From assembly GCA_046350295.1 (NCBI GenBank), contig JAXMAR010000027.1:1-64000 (forward strand): 64,000 bases of DNA. The letters run 5' to 3'. The notes under the pieces are model-generated. The model had not been told where the DNA came from. It saw nothing but the letters and a program-made list of their open reading frames with translations, and did not search any database. Source of the stretch: JAXMAR01 sp046350295 (GTDB lineage Bacteria > Planctomycetota > Planctomycetia > Gemmatales > Gemmataceae). Numbering within the stretch: the stretch's first letter is position 1; each line of letters starts with the position of its first letter. Below are positions 26,901 through 35,600 of the stretch, one piece after another. A program made the position numbers and the translations under genes.

Positions 26901-27061
26901 CCGACCCCAACGCCTGGCTCCAGATCCTCGACGTCAGCGGCGGCGGCACGCTGCTCGACCTGCCCACCGGGCCGAACAGCGGCCGGGCCGTCATGACCTA
27001 CCCGCTGAACGCGACCAGCCTGACCTCGGCCATCGATTACCTCCACGCCCGCCTTGGCTAA
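23999..27061 (+). CDS. Giant secreted protein: GEVED, TolB-like propeller and beta-helix regions
   Basis: 1020 residues. The N-terminus is basic and carries RPRLEVLEDRTAP, the motif that opens many exported planctomycete proteins. A GEVED domain follows (FLDFGDAPASYGT, WVDFNANGVFDATERI, EIEDYRITV). Then come about seven PD40/TolB propeller blades, each with a form of YVMNANGSG plus LT and WSPDGTKIVF. After that TLYVDDNFPNPV leads into a right-handed beta-helix-like region (FATIQEAVAAAPPGCDIIVN, ILSGSG) with many GDD/NNT turns. Likely exported and surface-attached or released; function in binding or structure rather than catalysis is inferred. The frame is intact over 3 kb, in contrast to neighbouring genes. 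Confidence 0.85.
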   Translation: MNRRNHDFTIPRAKRQARRSPRSRPRLEVLEDRTAPAVFLDFGDAPASYGTLTASHVATGPILGTLRDTEATALVSANARGDDTNNLADEDGVQITNLVGGTSATWTVNVSGGPAKLDAWVDFNANGVFDATERITPAAGLAVSTGPNNVSFSVPSIFIGGDAFARFRLSTAGGLDPTGAATDGEIEDYRITVYQNSEIAFISSANFGGSDLYIMNPDGSNQRRTNTMPDAFPVWSPDGSRIAFLSGGSVYVCDEFGSNLLRLTTSTSDSNEVWSPDGKKIAFTRSSGPASDIYVVNANGSGNNSGLTQLTSASGLNTGAQWSPDGTKIVFLSNRDHLPNGGSEVYVMNANGSGQTRLTTTSATLQNGAPSWSRDGTKIVFDQERVSGGERDIWVMNANGSGLTKLTDSLADYRSPVYSPDGFQIAAWARYGVNVDVFVMNANGSNPQRLTTTDGADTFGSWSPDSQKIVFTSERDFVGQFNHEPEIYVMNRDGSNVSRLTINGGSDFDGEPNWGGIIAPPFLDTLYVDDNFPNPVIGEDPDGPGPAHRFGIDAFATIQEAVAAAPPGCDIIVNPGHYSGPVVFNKLLKIDGTDAATTILSGSGAGVGITLDNNGALGGIILSRMTVTNFGNGLSASNADILFLNDMHFTGNRAASIIANVTKLDVGLSDGADSFTINGVEFHRGGDDAMVYQGITKLSLLARGGNNTINVEGLHPGTPFAVFGGDGDDTFQVTAPTGRLGLLLNSQLSLDGGGGHNLLNVDEGRSDAGDVITVTPDHVLGEGAFPFSIDYSNSTGSGGDFTVNVLTGWSDDWVRVRGTKGAAGVATLGGNDVIDVTAQTGQLGAALGGRLNIDAGSGANYLNVSETKSNVGDVITIGADRMVGTGPRPFSIYFWATGGNYGYGVNLTTGVNDDWIKVQAQPTNSPLAVRTSPLDSYTGPWRDVVSVSVANSSGYGASPTWFYVDGGADPNAWLQILDVSGGGTLLDLPTGPNSGRAVMTYPLNATSLTSAIDYLHARLG

Positions 27062-27070
27062 CGAAACAAT

Positions 27071-27130
27071 TCAGAGCCGGAAGCGTGAGCGACGGATTCG
27101 CCAGACCGTCGCTCACGCTTCCGGCTCTGA
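27071..27130. terminator. Perfect 25-bp hairpin between convergent genes
   Basis: The arm at 27071-27095 pairs without mismatch with 27106-27130; loop 10 bases. The arm core is GCCGGAAGCGTGAGCGACGG. It lies between the stop of the propeller gene (27061) and the stop of the cupin gene (27135), so it can end transcription from both sides. There is no T-run. A related hairpin with the same core is at 41839-41883. Confidence 0.7.
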
Positions 27131-27134
27131 GTCC

Positions 27135-27500
27135 CTACTCCAGAAACACCGTCTCCCGCGTCCCCGAGGAAAACGCGATCACGCAGCGCAGCCGCGTTTT
27201 TCCCGTGTTGATCAGCTTGTGCCGAACGCCGGTCGGAATGCGGATCAGCCCGCCGGCTTTCAGATCGACCCAGTGTTCCTCGATCTGATGCCGCCCTTCG
27301 CCCTCCAGCGCGAGCAGCACTTCCTCGCAGTTCGGATGGTAATGCCGCGGGTTACCCTGCCCCGGCTCCAGGTCGCAGACGCCGAACGTCAGCAGCGCGC
27401 CCGGCATCCGTTCGGCGTTGCACAGCCACTGCAGCGCTCCCCACGGGAACGTCTGACGCGGAGCCGACTCGACATGGGCTAACAGATGATTGGTGTCCAT
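27135..27500 (-). CDS. Cupin-domain protein
   Basis: 121 residues from MDTNHLLAHVESAPRQTF. The cupin motif 1 is GQGNPRHYHPNCEEVLLALE (two His and Glu as metal ligands), followed by GEGRHQIEEHWVDLKAGGLI and motif 2 RIPTGVRHKLINTG with the last His. Single-domain cupins are metal-binding sugar or ectoine-type enzymes or sensors; substrate cannot be told. The start at 27500 was chosen over a longer frame because the added 41 residues look untranslated. Divergent from moeB. Confidence 0.88.
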   Translation of the reverse strand: MDTNHLLAHVESAPRQTFPWGALQWLCNAERMPGALLTFGVCDLEPGQGNPRHYHPNCEEVLLALEGEGRHQIEEHWVDLKAGGLIRIPTGVRHKLINTGKTRLRCVIAFSSGTRETVFLE

Positions 27501-27610
27501 GCGCTGAGCATAGAGATTCCGGCCGCGCGTGACATTGTCCGCCGCCCCGTTACAATCACGTAGCAGGCGCACTCCGTGTGCCGCAACCGACAGCGTCCCT
27601 GCAATACAAG

Positions 27611-28774
27611 ATGGAAAACCCAATGGCCGATATCGCTCTCTCCCCCCAGGAAATCGCCCGCTACAGCCGCCATCTCATCATGCCCGAGGTCGGCATGGAG
27701 GGGCAGAAACGCCTCAAGGCCGGCAGCGTCCTCCTCATCGGGGCCGGCGGCCTCGGCTCTCCTCTGGCCCTCTACCTCGCCGCCGCCGGCGTCGGCCGCA
27801 TCGGCCTCGTCGATTTCGATGCCGTCGACTTCTCCAACCTCCAGCGGCAAATCCTCCACTTCACCGCCGACGTCGGCCGCCCCAAGCTCCAGTCCGCCGC
27901 CGACAAGATCCGGGCCATGAACCCCGAAGTGAAGCTCGATCTCTATGAAACGCGCATCACCTCCGCCAACGCCCTCGACCTCGTCCGCCCCTACGACATC
28001 GTCATCGACGGCACCGACAACTTCCCGACCCGCTACCTCGTCAACGACGCCTGCGTCCTCCTCAAGAAGCCGAACGTCTACGGCAGCATCTTCCGCTTCG
28101 ACGGCCAGGCCTCCGTCTTCCATCCGCCGCATGGGCCGTGTTACCGCTGCCTTTACCCCGAGCCGCCGCCGCCGGGCGAAGTGCCGTCCTGCGCCGAAGG
28201 GGGCGTCCTCGGCATCCTCCCCGGCCTCGTCGGCTGCATCCAGGCCACCGAAACGATCAAGCTCCTCATGGGCAAGGGGACGCCTCTCATCGGCCGGCTC
28301 CTGCTCTACGACGCCCTGGCGATGAAGGTGCAGGAGTTCAAGGTCCGCCGCAACCCGCGCTGCGCCGTCTGCGGCGACCACCCGACCATCACCAAGCTGA
28401 TCGACTACGAAGAGTTTTGCGGCGTCCGCGGGGAGGCCCCCGCCCCGGCCCCGGTCAGCGACGACATGACCGTCGAGGAGTTGAGCCGGCTCGTGAAGGA
28501 GGGCAAGGCGCCGTTTATTCTCGACGTGCGCAACCCCGAGGAGTTCCAGATCTGCCGCATCGCGGGCAGCACCCTCCTGCCCCTCCCGGAGTTGCCGCAA
28601 CGTTTCCGCGAGCTGGACAAGAGCCGGCCCATGGTGGTGCACTGCAAGAGCGGCATGCGCAGCCAGAAGGCGATCGCGTTCTTGAGGCAGCAGGGATTCA
28701 CGCAGCTTAGGAACCTGAAGGGGGGCATCCTGGCGTGGGCGGAGCGGATCGATCCGTCGCTGCCGCGGTATTAA
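27611..28774 (+). CDS. moeB: MoeB/ThiF-type adenylyltransferase with C-terminal rhodanese domain
   Basis: About 387 residues. The E1-like domain starts IALSPQEIARYSRHLIMPEV, with the ATP-binding GAGGLGSPLALYLAAAGVG, DFDAVDFSNLQRQILH, the DGTDNFPTRYLVNDAC motif and a CxxC zinc pair (PCYRCLYP and PRCAVCGDH). A rhodanese domain follows: ILDVRNPEEFQICRIAGS with active-site Cys in VVHCKSGMRSQKA. Such proteins adenylate and thiolate ubiquitin-like carriers (MoaD, ThiS, CysO). ATGs at 27611 and 27623 are both possible starts. It stands alone, with the cupin gene divergent. Confidence 0.92.
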   Translation: MENPMADIALSPQEIARYSRHLIMPEVGMEGQKRLKAGSVLLIGAGGLGSPLALYLAAAGVGRIGLVDFDAVDFSNLQRQILHFTADVGRPKLQSAADKIRAMNPEVKLDLYETRITSANALDLVRPYDIVIDGTDNFPTRYLVNDACVLLKKPNVYGSIFRFDGQASVFHPPHGPCYRCLYPEPPPPGEVPSCAEGGVLGILPGLVGCIQATETIKLLMGKGTPLIGRLLLYDALAMKVQEFKVRRNPRCAVCGDHPTITKLIDYEEFCGVRGEAPAPAPVSDDMTVEELSRLVKEGKAPFILDVRNPEEFQICRIAGSTLLPLPELPQRFRELDKSRPMVVHCKSGMRSQKAIAFLRQQGFTQLRNLKGGILAWAERIDPSLPRY

Positions 28775-28904
28775 GGAGGACTGGACTGACTGGACTCCAA
28801 GCGCCCCGCCGCGCCGGGGGATTGCCCTTGAACAGCGCCGGGAAAAATGGTTTTCTGCTGGGCCGCGCAACCGTCCTCGATCACGGAAGCAGAGGAGAAC
28901 CGCG

Positions 28905-30773
28905 ATGCCCGCCTTGCCTCGTTTTCGCTCTCTTTCCCTCGCGCTTTGTCTTGCCTGCCTTGCCCTGCCCGACGCCGCCCCAGCGCAAGCGCCGATTGCC
29001 GACGTAGTCAAGAAGAGCGAGGCGCCCAAAGGCAAGGATGGCGGCTCGGCTGAAAGTCGGATCCTGAACGCGGACCGTATTTCACGTCTGCAGCTCACGA
29101 TGCAGCAGGACCGGGAGCTGCGCGACAAGCTCAAAATCGCCTTGGATAAGGTGAACGAGAGTATCCGCGCAATCAGCGGCGACCTCGCCGCCATGGATGG
29201 CAAGCTGCGGGCCAAGGGTAAGCAGCGCGACGCGCTGGACCCTAAGACCGAGGAGGCCGTCATCCTCGGTGGCGAGATGAAGGACCTGGCGCTACAAGCG
29301 GAGATCGCCAAGGAACAGCTCGACCTCACCATCAAAGAACGCAAGCTGGTGCAGGAGCGGCTGGCGGGCGTCGACCAGAAACTCTTGCAAAATCAGATCG
29401 CGCTGGATGTCCTGCTCAACGACGATGGGAAGAAACCCGGCGAGAGCGGATCCGATCCGGTGCTGAAAAAGGCGCGCGAGGACGCGAAATTGCGCGAGGA
29501 GAAAGCGAAGGAGGCGGAGAACGCGACCAAGTCGCTCGAGCAGCGCATCCGGGCCATCAGCGATTTCGTCGGTCTGGAAAAAGGTCTGCTGGAGAACGAC
29601 AAGAAGAAACTGGAGCTGGCGCTGGCGCAGGAGAAGGCTCTGGCGGAAGAGCGGCAGCAGAAGTTGACCAAGGGCGCGACGCCGGAAGAGATCGCGGCGC
29701 TCAACGCGAAGATCGACGCCCAGCACAAGCGCGGCGACGAGATTCGGGCCTCCATCGCCGAGCGGAACGAGCGCGTGACGCGCCTGGAGCGCGACCTGAC
29801 GGCGCTGCGCAGCGAGAAGACTCTGGCCGATCAGGAAGTGGCCGCGAAGAAGGCCGAGGCCGAGCGGGCGGGGGCCGACGTCAAGCGTCTGGAGAACCCG
29901 TTCAATCCGCAGAACATGCTGCGCTGGCTCGTGGAGCATGGACCGCGCATGTTCCTCGTCCTCGTCGGCATGTTCGCGCTGTTCATCATCGTGCGCTCGC
30001 TCGACAAGCGCCTGGTCAACTTCATGGCCCGGCGCGGCCCGAAGGGGACGGCCGAGGAGCGCGAGAACCGGGCCCGCACGCTGGCGGGCGTGTTTCACAA
30101 CTTCGGCATGCTGCTCGTCTGGGCGGGGGGCGCCCTGATGATGCTGGAGGAGATGGGCATCCCGGTCATCCCGCTGATGGGAGGCGCCGCCATCCTCGGT
30201 CTGGCCGTGGCCTTCGGGGCGCAGAACCTGATCAAGGACTACTTCTACGGCTTCGTCATCCTGCTCGAGAACCAGTACATGGTGAACGACGTGGTGAAGA
30301 TCGGCGACGTCTCGGGCAGCGTCGAGCGGATCACGCTGCGTATGACGGTGCTGCGCGACATCGAAGGCGTCGTCCACTTCATCCCGCACGGGCAGGTGAC
30401 GAGCGTGAGCAATCAGACGCATGGCTGGTCGCAGGCGCTGTTCGAGATCGGCGTGGCCTACAAGGAGGACGTCGACCGCGTGATGGAGGTGTTGCTGAGC
30501 GTCGGCCGGACGCTGCGCCGGGACCCGCTCTGGGAGGACATGATCACGGAGGACCCGGAGATGCTGGGCGTCGATCAGTTCTCGGATTCGGCGGTGACGA
30601 TCAAGTTCGTGATGAAGACGAAGCCGCTCCAGCAGTGGAAGGTGAAACGGGAGATGATGCGGCGGATCAAGAACACGTTCGACGAATTGAAGATCTCCAT
30701 GCCGTTCCCGCAGCGCGTGGTGCACCACCAGTACGGGGAAGACGGCGCCGCGCCGGTAGGCAAAGCGGCGTGA
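28905..30773 (+). CDS. MscS-family mechanosensitive channel with long periplasmic coiled coil
   Basis: 622 residues: a signal peptide (LPRFRSLSLALCLACLALPD), then about 300 residues of Lys/Glu-rich coiled coil, and then transmembrane helices (RMFLVLVGMFALFIIVRSLD, FGMLLVWAGGALMMLEEMG). The MscS pore region is GGAAILGLAVAFGAQNLIKD, followed by the beta domain YFYGFVILLENQYMVNDVVK, LRDIEGVVHFIPHGQVTSVS and the cytoplasmic alpha/beta domain. Channels of this architecture (MscK/YnaI-like) open on membrane tension or ionic signals. AGAGGAGAACC precedes the ATG. Ends 42 bases before a large hairpin. Confidence 0.92.
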   Translation: MPALPRFRSLSLALCLACLALPDAAPAQAPIADVVKKSEAPKGKDGGSAESRILNADRISRLQLTMQQDRELRDKLKIALDKVNESIRAISGDLAAMDGKLRAKGKQRDALDPKTEEAVILGGEMKDLALQAEIAKEQLDLTIKERKLVQERLAGVDQKLLQNQIALDVLLNDDGKKPGESGSDPVLKKAREDAKLREEKAKEAENATKSLEQRIRAISDFVGLEKGLLENDKKKLELALAQEKALAEERQQKLTKGATPEEIAALNAKIDAQHKRGDEIRASIAERNERVTRLERDLTALRSEKTLADQEVAAKKAEAERAGADVKRLENPFNPQNMLRWLVEHGPRMFLVLVGMFALFIIVRSLDKRLVNFMARRGPKGTAEERENRARTLAGVFHNFGMLLVWAGGALMMLEEMGIPVIPLMGGAAILGLAVAFGAQNLIKDYFYGFVILLENQYMVNDVVKIGDVSGSVERITLRMTVLRDIEGVVHFIPHGQVTSVSNQTHGWSQALFEIGVAYKEDVDRVMEVLLSVGRTLRRDPLWEDMITEDPEMLGVDQFSDSAVTIKFVMKTKPLQQWKVKREMMRRIKNTFDELKISMPFPQRVVHHQYGEDGAAPVGKAA

Positions 30774-30815
30774 CAGGAAAAGAAGGCGTCCGCAAGAAGG
30801 AACGCGGTGGCCTAA

Positions 30816-30892
30816 AGGCTGTTTCAAAACGGGGACGCGACTCTTTGTCTTTTTGGGGTTTTAGGAGTCGCGTCCCCGTTTTGAAACAGCCT
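30816..30892. terminator. 28-bp perfect inverted repeat between convergent genes
   Basis: Arm 30816-30843 pairs perfectly with 30865-30892; the 21-base loop contains T-runs. The arm contains CAAAACGGGGACGCGACTC. The right arm ends directly at the stop codon of the GT2-like gene (30893). Suited to end transcription of both mscS and the glycosyltransferase gene. Confidence 0.75.
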
Positions 30893-31732
30893 CTAAACTT
30901 TGCCGCGGACGGCGAAGTAGTGGGTGAAGGTATCGGAGCAGACGGCGAGGCCGAAGCCGGCTTGTCTTACGCGCTGGCTCAGGCCTGGGATGTCGAAGTG
31001 GCCTAGAGGGGAGCGGGCAGGGAATGCGGCGAGGCGTTGCAGGCAGGTTTTGCGTAGGACGGCGCAGCCGGCGCCCAGGGAATCCGCTTCCGTCCACTGG
31101 CCCTGGCGTTCCTCGCGCATCCGCCTGGCGCAAGCGTCGAGGCCTTGGAGGAAGGGCGGCCAGTCCGGGCCAGCGAGCGGGTCGGCGGCGGGCTGGAGCG
31201 TCGGGTAGGAGAGGGGCGGGATCAACTGTCGCTCCGGGCCGATGTTGGTCATCGGCCCCACCATGCCGAGTTGCGGTTGGGCGGCGAGCAGGCCCGTCAT
31301 CGACGCGAGCCAGTGCGGGCCGACGATCACGTCGTTGTTCAGGATGGCGACGTAGTCGCCGCGCACCGCGATCATCTCCTCCTTTTTCTCCTTCGCCATT
31401 CCCCATTCCGGCTCGACGGCGACCACGTCGATCCGCGCTGGAGAGCCGTCGGCCAGTCCCGCCAGATAATCCGACGTGCCGTCCAGGGCGCCGGGATTGA
31501 GGAACACCAGGTCGAACGGCGGCCTTGAATGACGCAGCAGGCCGCGGACGCACTGGCGCGTGTATTCCAGGAGGCCGCCAACCACCGGGCGACTTGCCAC
31601 TTCCACCCGGCAAGTCGCCGCCGCCCCAACATACGAAGCGATACCCCTTACGACCCGCCAACCGCGACTTTCGCTTTCGACAGGGCCGGCTCGGGCGCTT
31701 ACTTGCGGACGGGGCTGCCCATGTCGGTCCAC
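30893..31732 (-). CDS. Glycosyltransferase family 2-like protein, N-terminus uncertain
   Basis: The recognisable GT-A segment starts at LLEYTRQCVRGLLRHSRPPF and continues DLVFLNPGALDGTSDYL (the usual DNGSTDGT is altered), GDYVAILNNDVIVGPHWLAS with the DxD-like pair, GMVGPMTNIGPERQ, and a C-terminal LGAGCAVLRKTCLQRL and GHFDIPGLSQRVRQAGFGLA. It therefore transfers a sugar from a nucleotide donor if active. The first beta strand of the fold is missing or degenerate. The only ATG (31732) overlaps the preceding gene by 34 bases and gives a poor N-terminus with a hairpin inside it, so a start further in or a 5' truncation is possible. Confidence 0.65.
   Translation of the reverse strand: MDRHGQPRPQVSARAGPVESESRGWRVVRGIASYVGAAATCRVEVASRPVVGGLLEYTRQCVRGLLRHSRPPFDLVFLNPGALDGTSDYLAGLADGSPARIDVVAVEPEWGMAKEKKEEMIAVRGDYVAILNNDVIVGPHWLASMTGLLAAQPQLGMVGPMTNIGPERQLIPPLSYPTLQPAADPLAGPDWPPFLQGLDACARRMREERQGQWTEADSLGAGCAVLRKTCLQRLAAFPARSPLGHFDIPGLSQRVRQAGFGLAVCSDTFTHYFAVRGKV
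31588..31619. terminator. 11-bp perfect hairpin upstream of the GT2 core
   Basis: GGCGACTTGCC at 31588-31598 pairs exactly with GGCAAGTCGCC at 31609-31619, loop 10 bases. It lies about 80 bases past the stop of the 81-residue gene and just before the recognisable part of the glycosyltransferase, so it may terminate the former and mark the true left limit of the latter. Confidence 0.45.
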
Positions 31733-31944
31733 CTGCCGATGCTGGCGTTGCCGGTTGTCCAGACCTGCCCGGTGGCCGTATCGAGGACGAGGATGGAGAC
31801 GGCGCCGTTACCCGAAAGCTGGTAGCGTCCCGGCATCGCACCCCCGGGCCCTTGAGCGGTGGACGGTTGGCTGAGGAACGAGCCGCCGACAAAGCAGCCG
31901 AGCAAGAGGGCGATGGCGAAGACCAGGGCTTGTCGCGTGTTCAT
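31699..31944 (-). CDS. Small secreted hypothetical protein
   Basis: 81 residues with a signal peptide (RQALVFAIALLLGCFVGGSF), then GRYQLSGNGAVSILVLDTAT and GQVWTTGNASIGRWTDMGSP. Short exported proteins with this LDTxTGQVW pattern recur in planctomycetes; role unknown. The Cys in the signal region might allow lipid attachment. GGAGGATCCC lies just upstream of the ATG. Confidence 0.7.
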   Translation of the reverse strand: MNTRQALVFAIALLLGCFVGGSFLSQPSTAQGPGGAMPGRYQLSGNGAVSILVLDTATGQVWTTGNASIGRWTDMGSPVRK

Positions 31945-32045
31945 GGGATCCTCCGTTTGGGTTTGTACTGTTGGTTCTTTGGATCATCTTAGCGCCCCGA
32001 CTCGCACTATCGAGCCGTTTTCCAACCACTTTCGGGGCTGCCGAG

Positions 32046-32624
32046 TCATCGCCCGACCTCCAGCCAAAATGCGTTCTCCGGTTCAACGCCTACAGCGGCG
32101 GCAACCTTGCGCGCCAAGCCTTCGTTTTCGCCTCCAGGTCTTCGTTGCAATAGAACTGTGGCAAGCCCCCGAAAAAAAACGTCAAAGTCTCGCGCTACCA
32201 CGAACGCGCCTTTGGCCCAAACGTCCCCGTGCAACAGGGCAAGGACTTGGCCAGTGTTCACGTTCAAGAGAATGGCATAGGGATCTGAGTTTGCGATCAT
32301 GATGAGGTCATGCGGGCGTTGCGCTTCTCCCCACCACGGATGTGCGTGTGAGGATGTGTTCTCGTTCACTTTTACCAACCATGCAAAATAGTCACCGGTG
32401 TTGCAGAAGGCCACGGGACCAATTGTGAAACGCCCGAAGTCAAAGTGACTCGCCGCGTCGGCAAACGAAGAAGGAAAGGCAACGTCGAGTCGCCTTGCGC
32501 ATTGGAGGACGACGTCGGGTGACACGGGCGACTCGATCAGCCGAAAGCCGGTTAGAGTGGGCTCAAGCGGCAAGAACTCGTCGTCGAGTCTTTTGCGGAT
32601 CGTATCGAGTGGAAATAGCTCCAT
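32046..32624 (-). CDS. SMI1/KNR4 (SUKH) family protein, probable immunity protein of the RHS toxin
   Basis: 192 residues from MELFPLDTIRKRLDDEFLPL. The SUKH-type blocks are LIESPVSPDVVLQCARRLDV, AFPSSFADAASHFDFGRF, NTGDYFAWLVKVNEN, PHDLIMIANSDPYAILLNVN, TGQVLALLHG and VVARDFDVFFRGLA. SUKH proteins neutralise contact-dependent nuclease toxins by binding them. The ATG lies 10 bases after the stop of the RHS gene on the same strand, the standard position for the cognate immunity gene. A longer frame (to 32783) would overlap the toxin and is unlikely. Confidence 0.85.
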   Translation of the reverse strand: MELFPLDTIRKRLDDEFLPLEPTLTGFRLIESPVSPDVVLQCARRLDVAFPSSFADAASHFDFGRFTIGPVAFCNTGDYFAWLVKVNENTSSHAHPWWGEAQRPHDLIMIANSDPYAILLNVNTGQVLALLHGDVWAKGAFVVARDFDVFFRGLATVLLQRRPGGENEGLARKVAAAVGVEPENAFWLEVGR

Positions 32625-32634
32625 AACCAGCACC

Positions 32635-35600
32635 TCATCTTGCGTGCCACGGACCGCCCGAGCCGACGTGCGTCTCGCCCGGAACCGGAATCGCGTAACG
32701 TCCAAAGTCAACATGGTGATGGACCAGCACATCCCTGTGAAACCCGGAATGCTCGGGAAACAATCTGATCCACGCGTCGTCAATCCTTGGTGACACTTTT
32801 AGGCGTTCGTAGTTCGCAATTAGAAACCGGTTCCCGGGGCTCAGCGACTCGGGAAGCAATTTCAGCCATTGCTCCCAAAACTCTTGCGTATTCCGGATCC
32901 CACCCGCAGATGTTAGTTCGCCCCCCGTGAATGTGCTCGTGTCGATGGAATAACGCGGATCAGGGCGGCCGGGGAATAGGGGATCGTATCTCGTCACATA
33001 GGGACTGCTTGGCGCAGCTTTAACGCGCGACACGATCGCGGCTTGCGGCGCCGCGAACGCCGCTGCGACCTCACCCGCCGTCGCTTCCGTGGAGAAGCTG
33101 GCGATGCCGCGTTTCAACGCGCCTGCCAGGAAGCTGGCTTGAACGAAGCGAGGCGAAACCCAGCTCGCGCCCATGCCGGCGCCAGCCAAGCCGCCGCCCC
33201 AGGCGGCGCCTACCTGGCCCACGGCTTGAAAGCGCGCCGGGCCGTCCATCTGGCTCCAGTTACCCGCGATCTGGTAGCCTTGGTAACCGGTGAACCCGAT
33301 GGCGCCGACAGTCAAAGCACTCGTGGTGATCGTCGTGCCCAGCGGGAAGCGGCCGAGGAGGTAAGCGCCGGCCCAAGGCGCGATGATGCCGGCGGCGAAG
33401 CCAATCGAATAAGACTCCGCAGTGGTCTTCGCGACTTCCGCCCACGCTTGGTCCCAGCGTGCGGCCTGCCATAGGCCCTGGACGCGGCCCGCATCCGCCT
33501 GGGTCCAATCCGGACGCGCGAAGATGGCTTGTATCTCCGCATGCCGCTCCAGAGCCCGGTTCGCGCGGTAGAGCCCATAGAGCTCGAAGCCGAGAACGGC
33601 AAGCCCGGCGATTAACGGCACTACCTGCCCGTTCGGGTCTGTGTGGTTGGTAACGTTGTTGCCGACAGGCCGATAAAGATTCGTATCCCCGGCCGAAAAC
33701 TTCAGCGGGTCCTCGCTCATCCAGCGGCTGATGAAAATGGCGTACCAGCGGCCGCGGTTGTACTGGGTCTGGCTTTCGGGCTGGAGCTCGCGGCCGGTGT
33801 AGCCGTAGCGGTCGACGTAGCCGGCGTTCGTGTCCAGGATGATCTTGCCGTAGCCGTCGTAATCGACTTCCTTGCGCAAAGTCCCGGTCGAGCTGTAGAC
33901 GTCGCGCACGGAGCCCTGGCGGTCGGTGAGGTAGAAGTCCACGTCGCCCGAAGAGCCGATCTTGGCGAAGAGCGCGTCGACGGCGTCGAGATAGAGGCGG
34001 CGGGTGGTGATGGCGCCGCTCGCGTCCAGGTCGGCCCAGACGTTGCCGTTCTGATCGTAGGCGAACTTCGTCGTGACGGCCGCGCCGGAGCCTGCGCCGT
34101 CGGCGTCGATGGTTTCGGACGAGCGGTTGCCGAGGGCGTCGTAAGTCTCGTCAGCCCTCCAGACGATGGCGCCGCCCGGGCTACCCGACTTCAGGATCGT
34201 CGTGATCTGGTTGCGGAAGTTGTAGAGGAAGCGCCAGGTTTCGCCGCTGGTGAGGTTGGTGCGGCGGATGAGGTTGCCTTCGTCATCGTACTCGTATTCC
34301 GAATCCGCGTCCCGGGCGATGCGGTTGCCGGGGTCGATCGAGTAACCGGCCATCGTCGGGTTGCCGTTCTTGTCGAAAGCGCGCGTCGTGGCGCCGTCGC
34401 TGAGGAGCTGATTGATGTTGTCGTAGGTGAACGCGCGCGTCGACGATGAGCCGCTGACCTTGCTCTCCTCGGAGGTGACGCGGTTCGCCGCGTCGTGGCC
34501 GTAGTGGAAATAGTCGATCAAGACGCCGGCGGCGTCGCGGTGGTCGATGACGGCGAGAAAGCCGTTGGCGTCCTGTTGGAAGGTGGAGCTGGCGACCAGG
34601 TTGGTCCCGGTCAGGTCGGCGTAGCGCTTGATCTCCGTCACGTCGTCGCGGGCATTGTAGCTCAAGTCCCAGCGCAGATTGGGTAGGCCGGCGCCGCTGA
34701 AGGTGACGTACTTGACGTTGTCCGGGGAAACGCTGGTGCTTGTGTCGTCGTAATAGACGTATTGGCGGGTGGCGCCGGCGCTGTCGGCGACGGTGTCGAT
34801 GCGGTCGGAGGCGTTGACGTAGTTGGTGGTGATGGTGAAGCCGTTGGGATCGGTCTGCGTTTTGGGCCGGCCCAGCTCGTCGAAGGTGAAGGTGTAGCCG
34901 CTCGTCCCCTCCATGGCCGTGAGCATTTCGTTCTTGGCGTTATAGGTCCAGGAGAAGGAGTCGATGGTCGTCGTCCCCACCTTCCATGTTTCCGAAGTCT
35001 TGTTGTCGTTCAGGTCGTAGCCGAACTCGCGGATCCCGTTGAGCCGGTCGGTGGTTTTGGTCACGCGGCCGGCGGCGTCACGCTCATACGTGGTGGCATG
35101 GCCAAGCGGATCGACTTCCTTGATGACGCGGCCGTCCGGGTCGTTGGCATAGCGGGTCTTGTTGCCGACCGGATCGACGATCAGTCTCAGGTAGAGCGCG
35201 TCATACTCCTTGCGGACAACGCCGCCGTTGGCGTCGACAATGGCGATCTGGCGACCGAGACGGTCGTTGACGTACTTGGTGGCGTGGCCGAGGCCGTCGA
35301 TCTCGGCGACCTTGGCGCCCATGGCGTCGGAGATCACCTGGGTCTTGTAGCCGTCGGCGTCGATGGCGGCGGTGGGACGTTCGAGGCCGTCGTATTCCTC
35401 CTGGGTATCGTCGTTGAGGGCGTCTTTCACCTTCTTGGGTTGGCCCAGGCCGTCGTATTCGTTGGTGGCCTTGCGCATGTAATGGTCGTCGCGCACCTTC
35501 CAGACCTGATGGAGGCCGTTGTCCTCATAGTAGGTCGAGCGTCCGAGGCCGTTCTCGACTTCGGTGACGAAGCCGACCTGGTTGAAGTAGCTGGTGATGG

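Noticed and set aside
24065..27046. 993-codon minus-strand frame opposite the propeller gene
   Set aside because: Composed of Val/Asp/Gly/Ala stretches with no domain; mirrors the third-codon GC bias of the real plus-strand gene.
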